A stretch of DNA of 64,000 nt from G963669295 sp963669295. Lineage in GTDB: Bacteria > Bacteroidota > Bacteroidia > Flavobacteriales_D > CALLUQ01. The DNA lies in NCBI GenBank assembly GCA_963669295.1, contig OY769938.1:2914001-2978000 (forward strand), given 5' to 3'. A program made the translations under genes and the position numbers. This document shows positions 1 through 8,955 of the stretch, piece by piece (positions within the stretch are counted from its first letter, which is position 1; the number at the start of each line of letters is the position of its first letter). Under the pieces are notes generated by a model that was not told the DNA's origin, ran no database searches, and saw nothing but the letters and a program-made list of their open reading frames with translations.

Positions 1-452
1 CCAAATTTAGTGAGGTCGGTTTTGGTGGTATACCCCAAAACGGCCATGGCTCCAAAGGTGGCAGAAGTAACGCCAAACGTAAGGTAAATGGTGCCGATGT
101 CGTACACCCAAAAGATGAAGCTTAAACTCATGCCCATCAGTATGGAGTATACAATGTACAACACAAGCATTACTGGCGACGACAGGCGATGAAATCCCAT
201 CGACATGAGTATTACCAGTCCTATGGGGGCAATCATCACTACCCAGCCCAATGCGGTAAATCCTCCTGTTTCCATATTTACCAGGTATTGAACCAGGCTT
301 AAATCGGTGCCAAACAAGTAGGCTACAACTCCGGTAATGGCCAGCGCGGCAAACATGTAGGAGAACACGTTGGCCATAAATGTTTTCGACATCGCATGCG
401 CTTGAGGTGGTGTAGCCTGTGGCGGTGTGGTGTTAAAAATGTTTTGATTCAT
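1..452 (-). CDS. Bax inhibitor-1/YccA family membrane protein (partial)
   Basis: The reverse strand reads an open frame from an ATG at 452 through the window edge, giving about 150 residues; the C-terminus is missing. After a short Gln/Thr/Pro-rich cytoplasmic tail come at least four hydrophobic segments. The last visible residues (a TTKTDLTKFG-type sequence) match the BI-1/YccA (UPF0005) family signature. These are multi-pass inner-membrane proteins linked to calcium leak or to FtsH-dependent quality control; the role here is not known. The start lies 12 bp downstream of folE on the same strand, so it is probably the last gene of a queD-folE-BI-1 transcript. Confidence 0.85.
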   Translation of the reverse strand, partial: MNQNIFNTTPPQATPPQAHAMSKTFMANVFSYMFAALAITGVVAYLFGTDLSLVQYLVNMETGGFTALGWVVMIAPIGLVILMSMGFHRLSSPVMLVLYIVYSILMGMSLSFIFWVYDIGTIYLTFGVTSATFGAMAVLGYTTKTDLTKF

Positions 453-464
453 GGCAATTTGGTA

Positions 465-1103
465 TTAAGTTAATTTTGCAGATATCAGGTTAATAAATTC
501 TTCGCGTGTAGGTTTGTTCATGAACTCGCCAGTGAACGCAGAGGTAGTGGTTACCGAGTTTTGCTTTTGCACGCCACGCATTTGCATGCACATGTGCTGC
601 GCTTCAATTACTACAGCCACACCTAAAGGGTTTAACGTTTCCATGATACAATCTCGTATCTCGGTAGTTAATCTTTCTTGCACTTGCAGCCTTCGGGCAT
701 AGGCATCTACTACTCTTGGTATTTTGCTCAAGCCTACTATGTGTCCGTTAGGAATATAGGCTACATGCGCTTTCCCAAAAAAGGGCAGCATATGGTGCTC
801 GCACAACGAATACACTTCAATGTCTTTTACAATAACCATTTGCTGATACTCTTCAGCAAACATGGCTGTGCGCAAAATCTCACTGGGATCAAGGTCGTAA
901 CCGTGCGTGAGGTATTGCAGGGCCTTGGCTACCCTTACCGGGGTTTTCGCCAGCCCTTCTCGTTCCGGATCTTCTCCTAACTCAGTAATCAGCTCCTGGT
1001 ACTTCGCAGCCATCGAATCGATGGTGGCCTGGTTGTACTGGTCTACTCTTTCATAGCCATCAACATCTTCATCATCAATGACTTTAAAATCTTCGTTACT
1101 CAT
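465..1103 (-). CDS. folE: GTP cyclohydrolase I
   Basis: 212 residues, the usual length for type I FolE. It converts GTP to 7,8-dihydroneopterin triphosphate, the entry step to folate and other pterins, in the cytoplasm. The zinc site is visible: CEHHMLPFFGKAHVAYIP supplies Cys and His ligands and EAQHMCMQMRG supplies the second Cys. The catalytic C-terminal block (NSVTTTSAFTGEF) is intact. The N-terminal 25 residues are acidic and variable. It sits 6 bp after queD, so both pterin enzymes are probably co-transcribed. Confidence 0.97.
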   Translation of the reverse strand: MSNEDFKVIDDEDVDGYERVDQYNQATIDSMAAKYQELITELGEDPEREGLAKTPVRVAKALQYLTHGYDLDPSEILRTAMFAEEYQQMVIVKDIEVYSLCEHHMLPFFGKAHVAYIPNGHIVGLSKIPRVVDAYARRLQVQERLTTEIRDCIMETLNPLGVAVVIEAQHMCMQMRGVQKQNSVTTTSAFTGEFMNKPTREEFINLISAKLT

Positions 1104-1109
1104 AGTATC

Positions 1110-1532
1110 TCATTCTCCACCGTAATACTCGGCGTAATTGTTTTCTGTTTCATGCAGTTTCACACAGTGTAGCTTACATCCCAGGGCATTTACCGGTGTT
1201 TCTAATTGCTCCCAAATAGCTACAATCAGGTTTTCGGTAGAAGCCAACTTTCCAGCCATAAAAGGCACATCTAAATTGATGTTTTTATGATCCAGTGGCT
1301 CGGTTACGTACGTTTTAATAATGCCGCTAAGGTCTTTCAAGTCGGTGACATAACCGGTGTCTTCACTGGGAGTGCCTTTTACCGTCACATAAATTACATA
1401 GTTATGACCATGCCAGTTGGGGTTGGCGCATTTGCCAAACACTTCCTTGTTCTTTTCTTCCGACCATTCAGCATTCCACAATTTGTGGGCAGCGTTAAAA
1501 TGCTCTCTTCTTGTAACGTACACTGTTTTCAT
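1110..1532 (-). CDS. queD: 6-carboxytetrahydropterin synthase / 6-pyruvoyl-tetrahydropterin synthase family
   Basis: 140 residues from the ATG at 1532. An in-frame start 54 bp further upstream would lie beyond the promoter at 1549-1556, while 1532 has an AGGAG Shine-Dalgarno just before it. The protein has the zinc histidines (one in HFNAAHKLWN, two in WHGHNY) and the catalytic Cys in GKCANPNWHGH. It acts on dihydroneopterin triphosphate, the product of adjacent FolE. In bacteria this usually makes 6-carboxytetrahydropterin for queuosine/7-deazaguanine; a pyruvoyl-tetrahydropterin synthase activity cannot be excluded from sequence. Confidence 0.9.
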   Translation of the reverse strand: MKTVYVTRREHFNAAHKLWNAEWSEEKNKEVFGKCANPNWHGHNYVIYVTVKGTPSEDTGYVTDLKDLSGIIKTYVTEPLDHKNINLDVPFMAGKLASTENLIVAIWEQLETPVNALGCKLHCVKLHETENNYAEYYGGE

Positions 1533-1548
1533 GCGCTCCTGCTTAGGG

Positions 1549-1556
1549 CAAATATA
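1549..1556 (-). promoter_or_regulatory. Bacteroidota -7 element for the queD-folE operon
   Basis: The reverse strand reads TATATTTG, matching the TAnnTTTG -7 consensus, with TTG 21 bp upstream. Transcription would begin near 1543, about 10 nt before the queD ATG at 1532. This supports choosing that ATG. Confidence 0.6.
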
Positions 1557-1716
1557 CAATCTATTCAAAGGATTGCCCAAAATCAATATCTTTGATGGTG
1601 CATTGTACCATCATTGTTGAAGGTACAACAAAAAACCCACCAAAGATGGGAATAATGACAAAGTGTCACGAATTGGCAAAAGTTGAATAATAAATAGCAT
1701 AAATACCCGGATAACT

Positions 1717-2682
1717 ATGATTGTGGTAACAGGAGCAGCAGGATTTATTGGCAGTTGTTTGGTAGGCCGATTGAATGCCGAAGGGCATACCAATTTGGTG
1801 GTTGTCGACGATTTTTCGCATGCCGATAAGAACAAAAATTTGGTCGGTAAACAATTTGCGGAGCAGGTAGATCGGATGGCCTTTTTCGATTGGCTTGCTG
1901 CACATGGAACAGCAGTGGACTTTATTTTCCACATCGGAGCACGCACCGATACTACCGAGTTTGATGTAGCCATTTTTGATCGCTTGAACCTCAATTACAC
2001 CAAACAACTATGGCAGCTGTGTCATCAGTTCAATATTCCATTGGTGTATGCTTCTTCGGCAGCTACTTATGGTATGGGAGAGTTGGGCTATAACGATTCG
2101 CACGATGTGGTAGAGCAATTGAAACCCTTGAACCCTTATGGGGAATCGAAAAACGATTTTGATGCCTGGGCATTGAAGCAAGAACAGCAACCGCCTTTTT
2201 GGGCAGGACTGAAATTCTTTAATGTATATGGCCCTAATGAATACCATAAAGGACGGATGGCTTCTGTAATTTTTCATACCTACAATCAAATTGAGGCCAC
2301 AGGCAAAATGAACCTGTTTCAATCGCATCATCCCGATTATAAGCACGGAGAACAACAACGTGATTTTGTGTATGTGAAAGATGTGGTGGAAGTATGTTTG
2401 TTCTTACAAGGGCATCAGCAAGATTCGGGATTGTACAACCTGGGAACGGGCACGGCACGTACCTTTTTAGATTTGGCTACAGGCACGTTTAATGCCTTGA
2501 ATCTAGCTCCTAACATTGGTTTTATTCCTACTCCGGAAGACATTCGCGACAAGTACCAGTATTTTACCGAAGCCAACATGAGTAAATTGCTTGCTATTGG
2601 GTACAACAAACCTTTTCATACCCTCGAAGAAGGGGTGACCGACTACGTACAAAACTACCTTGCTGTAGCGAAGTACTATTAA
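1717..2682 (+). CDS. hldD: ADP-L-glycero-D-manno-heptose 6-epimerase
   Basis: 321 residues, normal for HldD/RfaD. This is an NAD(P)-dependent extended SDR that epimerises ADP-D-glycero-manno-heptose to the L-glycero form used in the LPS inner core. The Rossmann motif GAAGFIGS is at residues 6-13, followed by an acidic VVVDDFS stretch. The catalytic Tyr-x-x-x-Lys is in NPYGESK, and the substrate-binding FNVYGPNEYHKG block fits HldD rather than generic GalE. It is transcribed divergently from queD and converges on the MerR gene with a 1-bp gap. Confidence 0.93.
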   Translation: MIVVTGAAGFIGSCLVGRLNAEGHTNLVVVDDFSHADKNKNLVGKQFAEQVDRMAFFDWLAAHGTAVDFIFHIGARTDTTEFDVAIFDRLNLNYTKQLWQLCHQFNIPLVYASSAATYGMGELGYNDSHDVVEQLKPLNPYGESKNDFDAWALKQEQQPPFWAGLKFFNVYGPNEYHKGRMASVIFHTYNQIEATGKMNLFQSHHPDYKHGEQQRDFVYVKDVVEVCLFLQGHQQDSGLYNLGTGTARTFLDLATGTFNALNLAPNIGFIPTPEDIRDKYQYFTEANMSKLLAIGYNKPFHTLEEGVTDYVQNYLAVAKYY

Positions 2683-2683
2683 G

Positions 2684-3019
2684 TTACAGCGATTCTTTTA
2701 GCTCCAACAAGAAGGCGCGAATGTGTTGTAGCTTCTTTACCACTTCGTGGTTGTTTTCTATGTCTTCTTTGTTGCCTTTAAGCTTGTGCTTGGCACCTTG
2801 AAGGGTATAGCCACGTTCTTTCACCAGGTGAAAAATAAGGTGGAAATTGTCTACATCTTGCTGGGTAAACAGGCGGTTGCCTTTTTTGTTTTTCTTCGGT
2901 TTAATGATGTCAAACTCCTTTTCCCAAAACCGAATAAGCGAAGCATTTACCTCAAACATTTCCGCCACTTCTCCGATGGAGTAATACAATTTGGTAGTGG
3001 GTTTTTCTTTATAAGGCAT
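2684..3019 (-). CDS. MerR family transcriptional regulator
   Basis: 111 residues. A MerR-type winged HTH occupies roughly residues 10-80: YSIGEVAEMFEVNASLIRFW is the recognition helix region and NRLFTQQDVDNFHLI the wing. A short C-terminal helical dimerisation tail follows. There is no long effector domain and no Cys cluster for metal sensing. It lies 62 bp downstream of the M23 peptidase on the same strand; this pairing beside alaS recurs in Bacteroidota as I remember it, not verified. The regulated genes cannot be told from the sequence. Confidence 0.9.
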   Translation of the reverse strand: MPYKEKPTTKLYYSIGEVAEMFEVNASLIRFWEKEFDIIKPKKNKKGNRLFTQQDVDNFHLIFHLVKERGYTLQGAKHKLKGNKEDIENNHEVVKKLQHIRAFLLELKESL

Positions 3020-3081
3020 ACTTCAAGTTGTGTTACGAAGTTACGGCAACAAATTCATTGAAAGGTAAAAAATAATGGGGA

Positions 3082-4053
3082 TTAATCAAACGACTGATTA
3101 GCATTCGACGACAATTTCAGCATTTGCTCAAATTGTGCTGGAGTGAGGTCGTTGTAGTAATAGTTGGCGGGGTTTACTTTATTGCCATCTTTAATGACTT
3201 CATAGTGCAAGTGAGGAGCAGTTGATTTTCCGGTGCTTCCTACAAAACCGATTAAATCGCCTCGCTTCACTTTTTGTCCTTTCTTCACATTGAACTTAAT
3301 CAGGTGGGCATACATGGTTTTGTAGCCGTAGCCATGATCAATAACCACATGTTTACCATATCCCCACTTTTTCACTTCCACCGATTCTACCACTCCATTT
3401 CCGGTAGCATATACGTCGGTGCCAGTGTCGGCAGTAAAATCCATGCCGGTGTGCATCTTTTGGGTTTTATAAATGGGGTCGATACGATACCCAAATCCTG
3501 AGGCAGTACGTTTCAAATCTTTGTTGGCTACCGGCATTACTGCAGGAATAGAAGCCAACATTTTCTCTTTCTTCTTTGCCATTTCAATGACCTCGTCAAA
3601 CGACTTGGATTGAATGTATACTTGCTTGGCAATTTTATCGAGTCGTTTGTTGGTTTCTACCACCAAATCAGAATACTCAAAACCATCCAGGTTTTTGTAG
3701 CGGTTGCTTCCCCCAATACCCGCTTTACGAATGTTGTCGGGGATAGGCTCTGCTTCGAAAATGGTGCGGTAAATGTTATCGTCGCGCTTTTGGATGTCGG
3801 TCAGTACCAAATCCAAATGATTCATACGATCTTTCAGCTTGTTGTATTGCGAAGTCAGCATTTCAATTTCCCGTTGTTGCCTGCGCTCTTTTGGCGAGTC
3901 GAACAATACGTTGTACACCACCACAATGGCCACCGCAAATACGAGTCCTGCACCAACAAACGACAACAGTTTAAGCACCCTGTCTTTGAGGGTTATTTCT
4001 ACCTCGTCGTAGTTGAGGGTTTCGGGGTTATATCTATACTTAACTTTAGACAC
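3082..4053 (-). CDS. M23 family metallopeptidase, membrane-anchored murein hydrolase
   Basis: 323 residues from a GTG start at 4053; the first 30 residues (SKVKYRYNPETLNYDEV) look like the conserved N-terminus of this family. One transmembrane helix lies at about 30-52. It is followed by a coiled coil (about 60-100) and the LytM/M23 domain (about 185-295). Zinc ligands appear intact: HTGMDF (His and Asp) and HLHYE, so it is probably an active peptidoglycan endopeptidase rather than an EnvC-like activator. It is transcribed divergently from alaS. Confidence 0.92.
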   Translation of the reverse strand: MSKVKYRYNPETLNYDEVEITLKDRVLKLLSFVGAGLVFAVAIVVVYNVLFDSPKERRQQREIEMLTSQYNKLKDRMNHLDLVLTDIQKRDDNIYRTIFEAEPIPDNIRKAGIGGSNRYKNLDGFEYSDLVVETNKRLDKIAKQVYIQSKSFDEVIEMAKKKEKMLASIPAVMPVANKDLKRTASGFGYRIDPIYKTQKMHTGMDFTADTGTDVYATGNGVVESVEVKKWGYGKHVVIDHGYGYKTMYAHLIKFNVKKGQKVKRGDLIGFVGSTGKSTAPHLHYEVIKDGNKVNPANYYYNDLTPAQFEQMLKLSSNANQSFD

Positions 4054-4081
4054 GGTTCAAAATACTTGAAACATGAGGGCG

Positions 4082-4089
4082 CAAAGTTA
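4082..4089 (-). promoter_or_regulatory. Promoter -7 element of the M23 peptidase gene
   Basis: The reverse strand carries TAACTTTG with TTG (plus-strand CAA at 4109-4111) exactly 19 bp upstream, a full match to the Bacteroidota consensus. The predicted start of transcription is near 4076, 23 nt before the GTG codon. Confidence 0.7.
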
Positions 4090-4100
4090 CTGAAATAATC

Positions 4101-4108
4101 TAAATTTG
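4101..4108 (+). promoter_or_regulatory. Probable -7 element of alaS
   Basis: TAAATTTG matches TAnnTTTG, 48 bp before the alaS ATG, but no good TTG sits at the expected upstream distance. It overlaps the spacer and upstream element of the divergent M23 promoter, so the two may compete for polymerase. Confidence 0.45.
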
Positions 4109-4156
4109 CAATCGATTTTCCTTGTAGAGAGGGCGATTTAACACTAATTAACAGTT

Positions 4157-6781
4157 ATGAATTCGAGCACGATTAGACAGACGTTTTTTGATTTTTTCAA
4201 GGGCAAGACACACGATATTGTGGCTTCAGCACCAATGGTGATAAAGGATGATCCTACGTTGATGTTTACCAACGCAGGGATGAATCAATTCAAGGATATT
4301 TTCCTGGGCAATAAGCCTGCTAAATCGCCACGGGCAGCCAATACACAAAAATGTTTGAGGGTGTCGGGCAAGCACAACGACTTGGAAGAAGTAGGGGTAG
4401 ATACTTATCACCACACCATGTTTGAAATGCTGGGCAACTGGTCGTTTGGCGATTACTTTAAAGAAGAGGCCATTGCCTGGGCGTGGGAGCTGTTAACAGA
4501 AGTGTATAAGATTGAAAAAGACCGTTTGTACATCACCGTGTTTGAGGGCGATGCTGATGATGGATTGGATAAAGACCAGGAAGCCATTGACTTTTGGAAG
4601 ACGTGGGTACCTGAAGATCGCATTTTGCTGTTTGACCGAAAAGACAATTTTTGGGAAATGGGTGAGGTAGGTCCCTGTGGCCCTTGCTCGGAAATTCATA
4701 TTGATTTGCGGAATGACGACGAGCGGGAAGCTCTTGATGGAGCTCAGTTGGTGAATAAAGATCATCCACAAGTGGTGGAGATTTGGAACCTGGTATTCAT
4801 GCAATACAACCGCATGGCCAACCGTGAGTTGAAAGATTTGCCACACAAGCATGTGGATACAGGTATGGGTTTTGAGCGTTTGGCGATGGTATTGCAACAC
4901 AAACAATCGAACTACGATACCGATGTTTTTGCACCACTTATTGCTCGTTTGCAAGATGCGGTGCAGCAACAAACAGGCCAACGCATAAAATATGGTGAAG
5001 AGGGACAAACAGACATTGCTTTTCGGGTAATTGTTGACCATGTGCGGGCCATTACTTTTGCCATTGCTGATGGACAAATTCCATCCAATACCGGGGCGGG
5101 TTATGTGATTCGCAGAATCTTGCGTCGTGCAGTGCGTTATGGCTACTCCTTTTTCGGGTTGAAGTCGCCTTTCTTATGTGTGTTGGCTAAAGTGGTGGCC
5201 ACCGAGTTCAGGGGGGTGTTTCCTGAAGTGGAGAACCAACATTCGCTCATTGCAGCCGTAATTGAAGAAGAGGAGAAAGGATTTTTGCGTACACTCGATA
5301 AGGGCATTGCCCGCATCAATGATATTTTGAAAAACAATGATGCAAAAGTGATTGATGGCAAGCAGGTGTTTGAGTTGTACGATACCTATGGGTTTCCTGT
5401 GGACCTTACCGCATTGATCTTGCGTGAGAACGGAAGGCAAATCGATGAGGAAGGATTCAACAACTACTTGCAACAACAAAAAGACCGTTCGCGTGCTGCT
5501 ACTACCATGAATACCGACGATTGGGTAGAGTTGTTGGAGGATGATGTGGAAGAGTTTGTAGGCTATGATCGTTTAGAAGCAGAAGTGCGTATTACGCGTT
5601 ACCGCAAGGTAACCGTGAAAGATAAAGACCGCTACCAATTGGTGTTTAACATCACCCCATTTTATGCTGAAGGTGGTGGGCAGGTAGGCGATACGGGTTA
5701 CATTGAAGCCAATGGCGAAAAGGTATCGATTAAAACAACGAAGAAAGAGAACAACCTTATCATCCACTTTACCGATGCTTTGCCTTCCGATCCGAAAGCG
5801 AAGTTTAAGGCAGTGGTGAATGCCGGGAAACGCTATGCTACGACCAATAACCACACTGCTACCCACTTGTTGCACGAAGCATTGCGCGAAGTGCTGGGCG
5901 ATCATGTAGAGCAAAAGGGTTCGTTGGTGCATCCCGACTATTTGCGTTTCGACTTTTCGCACTTTTCTAAAGTGGGCGACGAAGAATTGGCAAAGGTAGA
6001 GCAGTTGGTGAACCAACGGGTAAGGGCCAATTTTGCATTGGAAGAAAAACGTGCCGTACCTATGGATGAGGCCGTAGCGATGGGAGCCATGGCCCTGTTT
6101 GGCGAGAAGTATGGCGACCTGGTACGGGTCATTAAGTTTGGCGACTCGGTAGAATTGTGTGGAGGAACACACGTACAGGCTACCGGGCAATTGGGCTACT
6201 TTAAAATTACCACAGAAACAGCAGTGGCTGCTGGGATTAGAAGAATAGAAGCCATTACTGGCGATCAATCGCAAGCCTGGCTGAACGATCAATTGACCTT
6301 ATTGGAGGAGTTGAAGGCCCTGTTAAAGAACCCGGCAGATGTGACCAAAGCCTTGCAAGATTTGATGCAGCAAAATGCCCAATTGAGCAAGCAAATGGAA
6401 GCCTTGAATAAGCAAAAGGCCAAAGCCATCAAAGAGGAATTGGTACAAAAGGTGCGCGAGGTGAATGGAGTACAATTTTTGGCCGAGAAAGTGAGCCTTG
6501 ATGCTGCTTCTGTAAAGGATGTGGTGTTTCAGTTAAAAGGGCAAATCAACGATTTGTTTGCAGTGCTTGGCGCAGAAAGCGATGGCAAAGCCACCCTTAC
6601 GGTAATTATTTCTGACAACCTGGTAGAAGAACGCGAGTTGCATGCCGGAAACATTGTGAAGGAGTTGGCAAAAGAGATAAAAGGAGGTGGCGGTGGCCAA
6701 AAATTTTTCGCCACCGCCGGGGGTAGAAACCTGCAAGGAATAGAAACCGCACTTAAGAAAGCCGAGGCTTTCCTAAGCTAG
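4157..6781 (+). CDS. alaS: Alanine--tRNA ligase
   Basis: 874 residues, full length. Domains in order: class II aminoacylation core (1-about 360, with FTNAGMNQFKDIF, CLRVSGKHNDLEEVG and VDTGMGFERLAMV), tRNA-recognition domain, editing domain (about 550-715, zinc motifs HTATHLLH and CGGTHVQATG) and C-terminal C-Ala domain ending in the Gly-rich KGGGGGQ motif. It charges tRNA-Ala and clears mischarged Ser/Gly. Its stop codon overlaps the 3' end of a convergent gene by 9 bp. Confidence 0.98.
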   Translation: MNSSTIRQTFFDFFKGKTHDIVASAPMVIKDDPTLMFTNAGMNQFKDIFLGNKPAKSPRAANTQKCLRVSGKHNDLEEVGVDTYHHTMFEMLGNWSFGDYFKEEAIAWAWELLTEVYKIEKDRLYITVFEGDADDGLDKDQEAIDFWKTWVPEDRILLFDRKDNFWEMGEVGPCGPCSEIHIDLRNDDEREALDGAQLVNKDHPQVVEIWNLVFMQYNRMANRELKDLPHKHVDTGMGFERLAMVLQHKQSNYDTDVFAPLIARLQDAVQQQTGQRIKYGEEGQTDIAFRVIVDHVRAITFAIADGQIPSNTGAGYVIRRILRRAVRYGYSFFGLKSPFLCVLAKVVATEFRGVFPEVENQHSLIAAVIEEEEKGFLRTLDKGIARINDILKNNDAKVIDGKQVFELYDTYGFPVDLTALILRENGRQIDEEGFNNYLQQQKDRSRAATTMNTDDWVELLEDDVEEFVGYDRLEAEVRITRYRKVTVKDKDRYQLVFNITPFYAEGGGQVGDTGYIEANGEKVSIKTTKKENNLIIHFTDALPSDPKAKFKAVVNAGKRYATTNNHTATHLLHEALREVLGDHVEQKGSLVHPDYLRFDFSHFSKVGDEELAKVEQLVNQRVRANFALEEKRAVPMDEAVAMGAMALFGEKYGDLVRVIKFGDSVELCGGTHVQATGQLGYFKITTETAVAAGIRRIEAITGDQSQAWLNDQLTLLEELKALLKNPADVTKALQDLMQQNAQLSKQMEALNKQKAKAIKEELVQKVREVNGVQFLAEKVSLDAASVKDVVFQLKGQINDLFAVLGAESDGKATLTVIISDNLVEERELHAGNIVKELAKEIKGGGGGQKFFATAGGRNLQGIETALKKAEAFLS

Positions 6782-7213
6782 TTGGGGGGAGCCGTGATGT
6801 CCTTTCACGGCCTTTTCTTTTAGTAGCCCGTAAACCGGACCTTTATATTGAATGTCGTACGACAATCCTAAGTGCAATACATAGAAACCATTGAAGAGCA
6901 CTATAAGGATGTAATCAATAAGCTTATTTTGTCCGAAGGCATTACACAATTCAATGTATACCTTCACAATGAAGTAAATGTTGTATACCGGCACTAAGAA
7001 GTAGACAATATGCCATGCCGGTCGTCCTACGATTTTAAGAAAGGAAGTGACATTCCATACCGGCACCAAACATGCGTAGCCGGGTAATCCGCTCTTTTCG
7101 TACAACTTCCATTGCGCCACAATGCCCACAAAGGCAAAAAGGCCTAGCAAGATGAAAATGCCGGGTCCGAACGTTTCGTAGAAAAAGTTGAAAACAGATG
7201 CTAAAAATTCCAT
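6773..7213 (-). CDS. DUF5684-like small integral membrane protein
   Basis: 146 residues from the ATG at 7213; a TTG three codons upstream is less likely. Hydrophobic helices lie at about 14-32, 65-90 and 103-122. The pattern YEKSGLPGYACLVPVWN, GRPAWHIVYFLVPVYN and FGQ resembles DUF5684, a module also fused to some Bacteroidota signal peptidases. No catalytic motif is visible and the function is unknown. The last 9 bp overlap the end of convergent alaS. Confidence 0.75.
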   Translation of the reverse strand: MEFLASVFNFFYETFGPGIFILLGLFAFVGIVAQWKLYEKSGLPGYACLVPVWNVTSFLKIVGRPAWHIVYFLVPVYNIYFIVKVYIELCNAFGQNKLIDYILIVLFNGFYVLHLGLSYDIQYKGPVYGLLKEKAVKGHHGSPQLA

Positions 7214-7341
7214 AACGATCAAGTTTTATAGTTAGACAAACACACCCAGAGTAAGTTAAATTCTTATGGTTCGGCCGGTAATTTTTAAAGAACTAACTCT
7301 ATAATAAAGACGATGGAATGTTGGGAAAAGTTGTGTTATTC

Positions 7342-7414
7342 AACGGTTAATTTGGTGCGACTTACTCAACGGGGGTACTTAGTGAGTGAACGGGGGTATG
7401 TAGCGATTGAACAG
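7342..7414. repeat. Four spaced AACGG/AACAG direct repeats, mostly 21-bp period
   Basis: AACGG, AACGG, AACGG and AACAG begin at 7342, 7368, 7389 and 7410. The middle two belong to near-identical adjacent 21-bp units (7368-7388 and 7389-7409). The array lies in the 218-bp gap upstream of the DUF5684-like gene. A 21-bp period is two helical turns, as for tandem operators bound on one face of DNA. Apart from this array I see nothing in the gap. Confidence 0.5.
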
Positions 7415-7431
7415 TGTGAAGGGGAAATATA

Positions 7432-8955
7432 CTAAATGGCAATATTTTCCATTGAAACAGGAATGTTGTGGTAGTCGATCATGTCTACAATGATTTGATA
7501 GGTGTCTTCCATCTTTTCCTTCTCAGTGGTTTCTTGCAGCAGTTGTTGCAGTTTTTCGGTGTACTGCTTGCGCGAAGTGCTGATCCACTGTGCAGCATAA
7601 TAAAAGGCTTTGAAAGAAATGAGGTTCTCTTCATTGCGTGCTTTGTTGGCTGTAAGCTTCTCGTATCGCTTAAAGGTATCTTGCACAGCAGAGTAATCGC
7701 CCAACGAGAAATAACCAATCATGAGCGTCACAAAGATGGAGTCGTAAAGTTTTTGAAAGGAAATTTGCTGATAGTTAATCAGCATGCTTTCAATGATTTT
7801 AATGGCTTGCTTAATGTTGTCGGGCCCTTGCAACAATAAAAAAGTGCAATAGATATTGCTGAGGTTGAGGTAACGCACAAAAAAGCCTTCATCCCACTTG
7901 GTGTTTTCCAGCATTTCCTTGCAAGTATGGCTCAGGTATTTAATCTGTTCGCGTGCATCTTTGGGAATGAGCTCCTCATAATTTTCTTTGTAGGTAACGC
8001 AGTATCGGGTGATGTAAAAGCTGGCCTGAATGCTCAGTGAAATGATTTGAGGGGTATTGGTATAGTTTTTCCAGAACCGCCTCGATTTCCACTTTTTTAT
8101 CAACTCAATACTTTCCTTTTGCAGTTGGTTGTGATTGAGCTTTAGTCGAATGTGTTTTAAGTACAGGTAGTCGATGTTGAGCTGGATGTCGGAAGAAAAT
8201 GGAATGATCAGGTAGCTCTGTTTTTCCAGCTCCTTGATGAGTGCCTTGATCTCGTCAAATGTTTCGTCGCTGTAAAACCTTGAGTCTTCCAGGTAGTTCA
8301 AGGTATAGCAAGAGGCATACCTGCTCAACAACTGCACCGTAACCGAGGGGTGTTGATGGTAGCGCCCATAAAACTCCAGGTGCTTCTCAGGATCAGGATC
8401 GGTAATGCTCTTTTTATTTTTGAAGTTGAAGTTGGCCCGTAAGTAGGTGTATACTTCATTGATGGTTTGCATGTTATCAATGGCATCTCCCAGCTTTTTA
8501 TGATAGCGTTCGGTATCGGCACGGTGTTCCAGTACAAAAGCTTGCTGGCTCAAGAAATTCAATACTGCCACTTGCGTTTGGTAGTCCTCAATTTTTTCGG
8601 AGATGTCCAATAAAATATCAGCATAAAAGTTGGCCTCCTCAACACCATCCTCATTAATAAGATGCTCTATGCGGGTAAGGTTATGGTTGAGGTAGTAGGG
8701 ATAATTTCTATTGATGTAAGAAGTAAGTTTAAACGTATGGTGGGCCAACTGGAAAAACTTCCGCTTCGATTTGGCGTCCATATCTCCATACACCATTTCA
8801 CACAATTGATCCGAGCTTTTTTGCGAGCGACCACTTTTCTCAATGGAACTCACAAGCTTTAATGAAAGGTTATGATTGTTCTCTTTTAAGTACTGCTTAA
8901 AAGTATTGAGCTTGGGTTGCTCTAACAGTAACACAATCTTTTGAATGGACAGCAT
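7432..8955 (-). CDS. Large helical cytoplasmic protein of unknown function
   Basis: 507 residues with no signal peptide or membrane segment. I do not recognise a named family. The sequence is rich in Leu, Lys, Glu, Tyr and amphipathic helical stretches, suggesting a degenerate TPR/alpha-solenoid fold (for example YDSIFVTLMIGYFSLGDYSA near residues 415-435). The N-terminal 100 residues (LEQPKLNTFKQYLKENN and a Ser/Lys-rich linker) look like a separate helical domain. It is flanked by non-coding DNA on both sides and seems to be a single-gene unit. A protein-interaction scaffold is only a guess. Confidence 0.8.
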   Translation of the reverse strand: MLSIQKIVLLLEQPKLNTFKQYLKENNHNLSLKLVSSIEKSGRSQKSSDQLCEMVYGDMDAKSKRKFFQLAHHTFKLTSYINRNYPYYLNHNLTRIEHLINEDGVEEANFYADILLDISEKIEDYQTQVAVLNFLSQQAFVLEHRADTERYHKKLGDAIDNMQTINEVYTYLRANFNFKNKKSITDPDPEKHLEFYGRYHQHPSVTVQLLSRYASCYTLNYLEDSRFYSDETFDEIKALIKELEKQSYLIIPFSSDIQLNIDYLYLKHIRLKLNHNQLQKESIELIKKWKSRRFWKNYTNTPQIISLSIQASFYITRYCVTYKENYEELIPKDAREQIKYLSHTCKEMLENTKWDEGFFVRYLNLSNIYCTFLLLQGPDNIKQAIKIIESMLINYQQISFQKLYDSIFVTLMIGYFSLGDYSAVQDTFKRYEKLTANKARNEENLISFKAFYYAAQWISTSRKQYTEKLQQLLQETTEKEKMEDTYQIIVDMIDYHNIPVSMENIAI

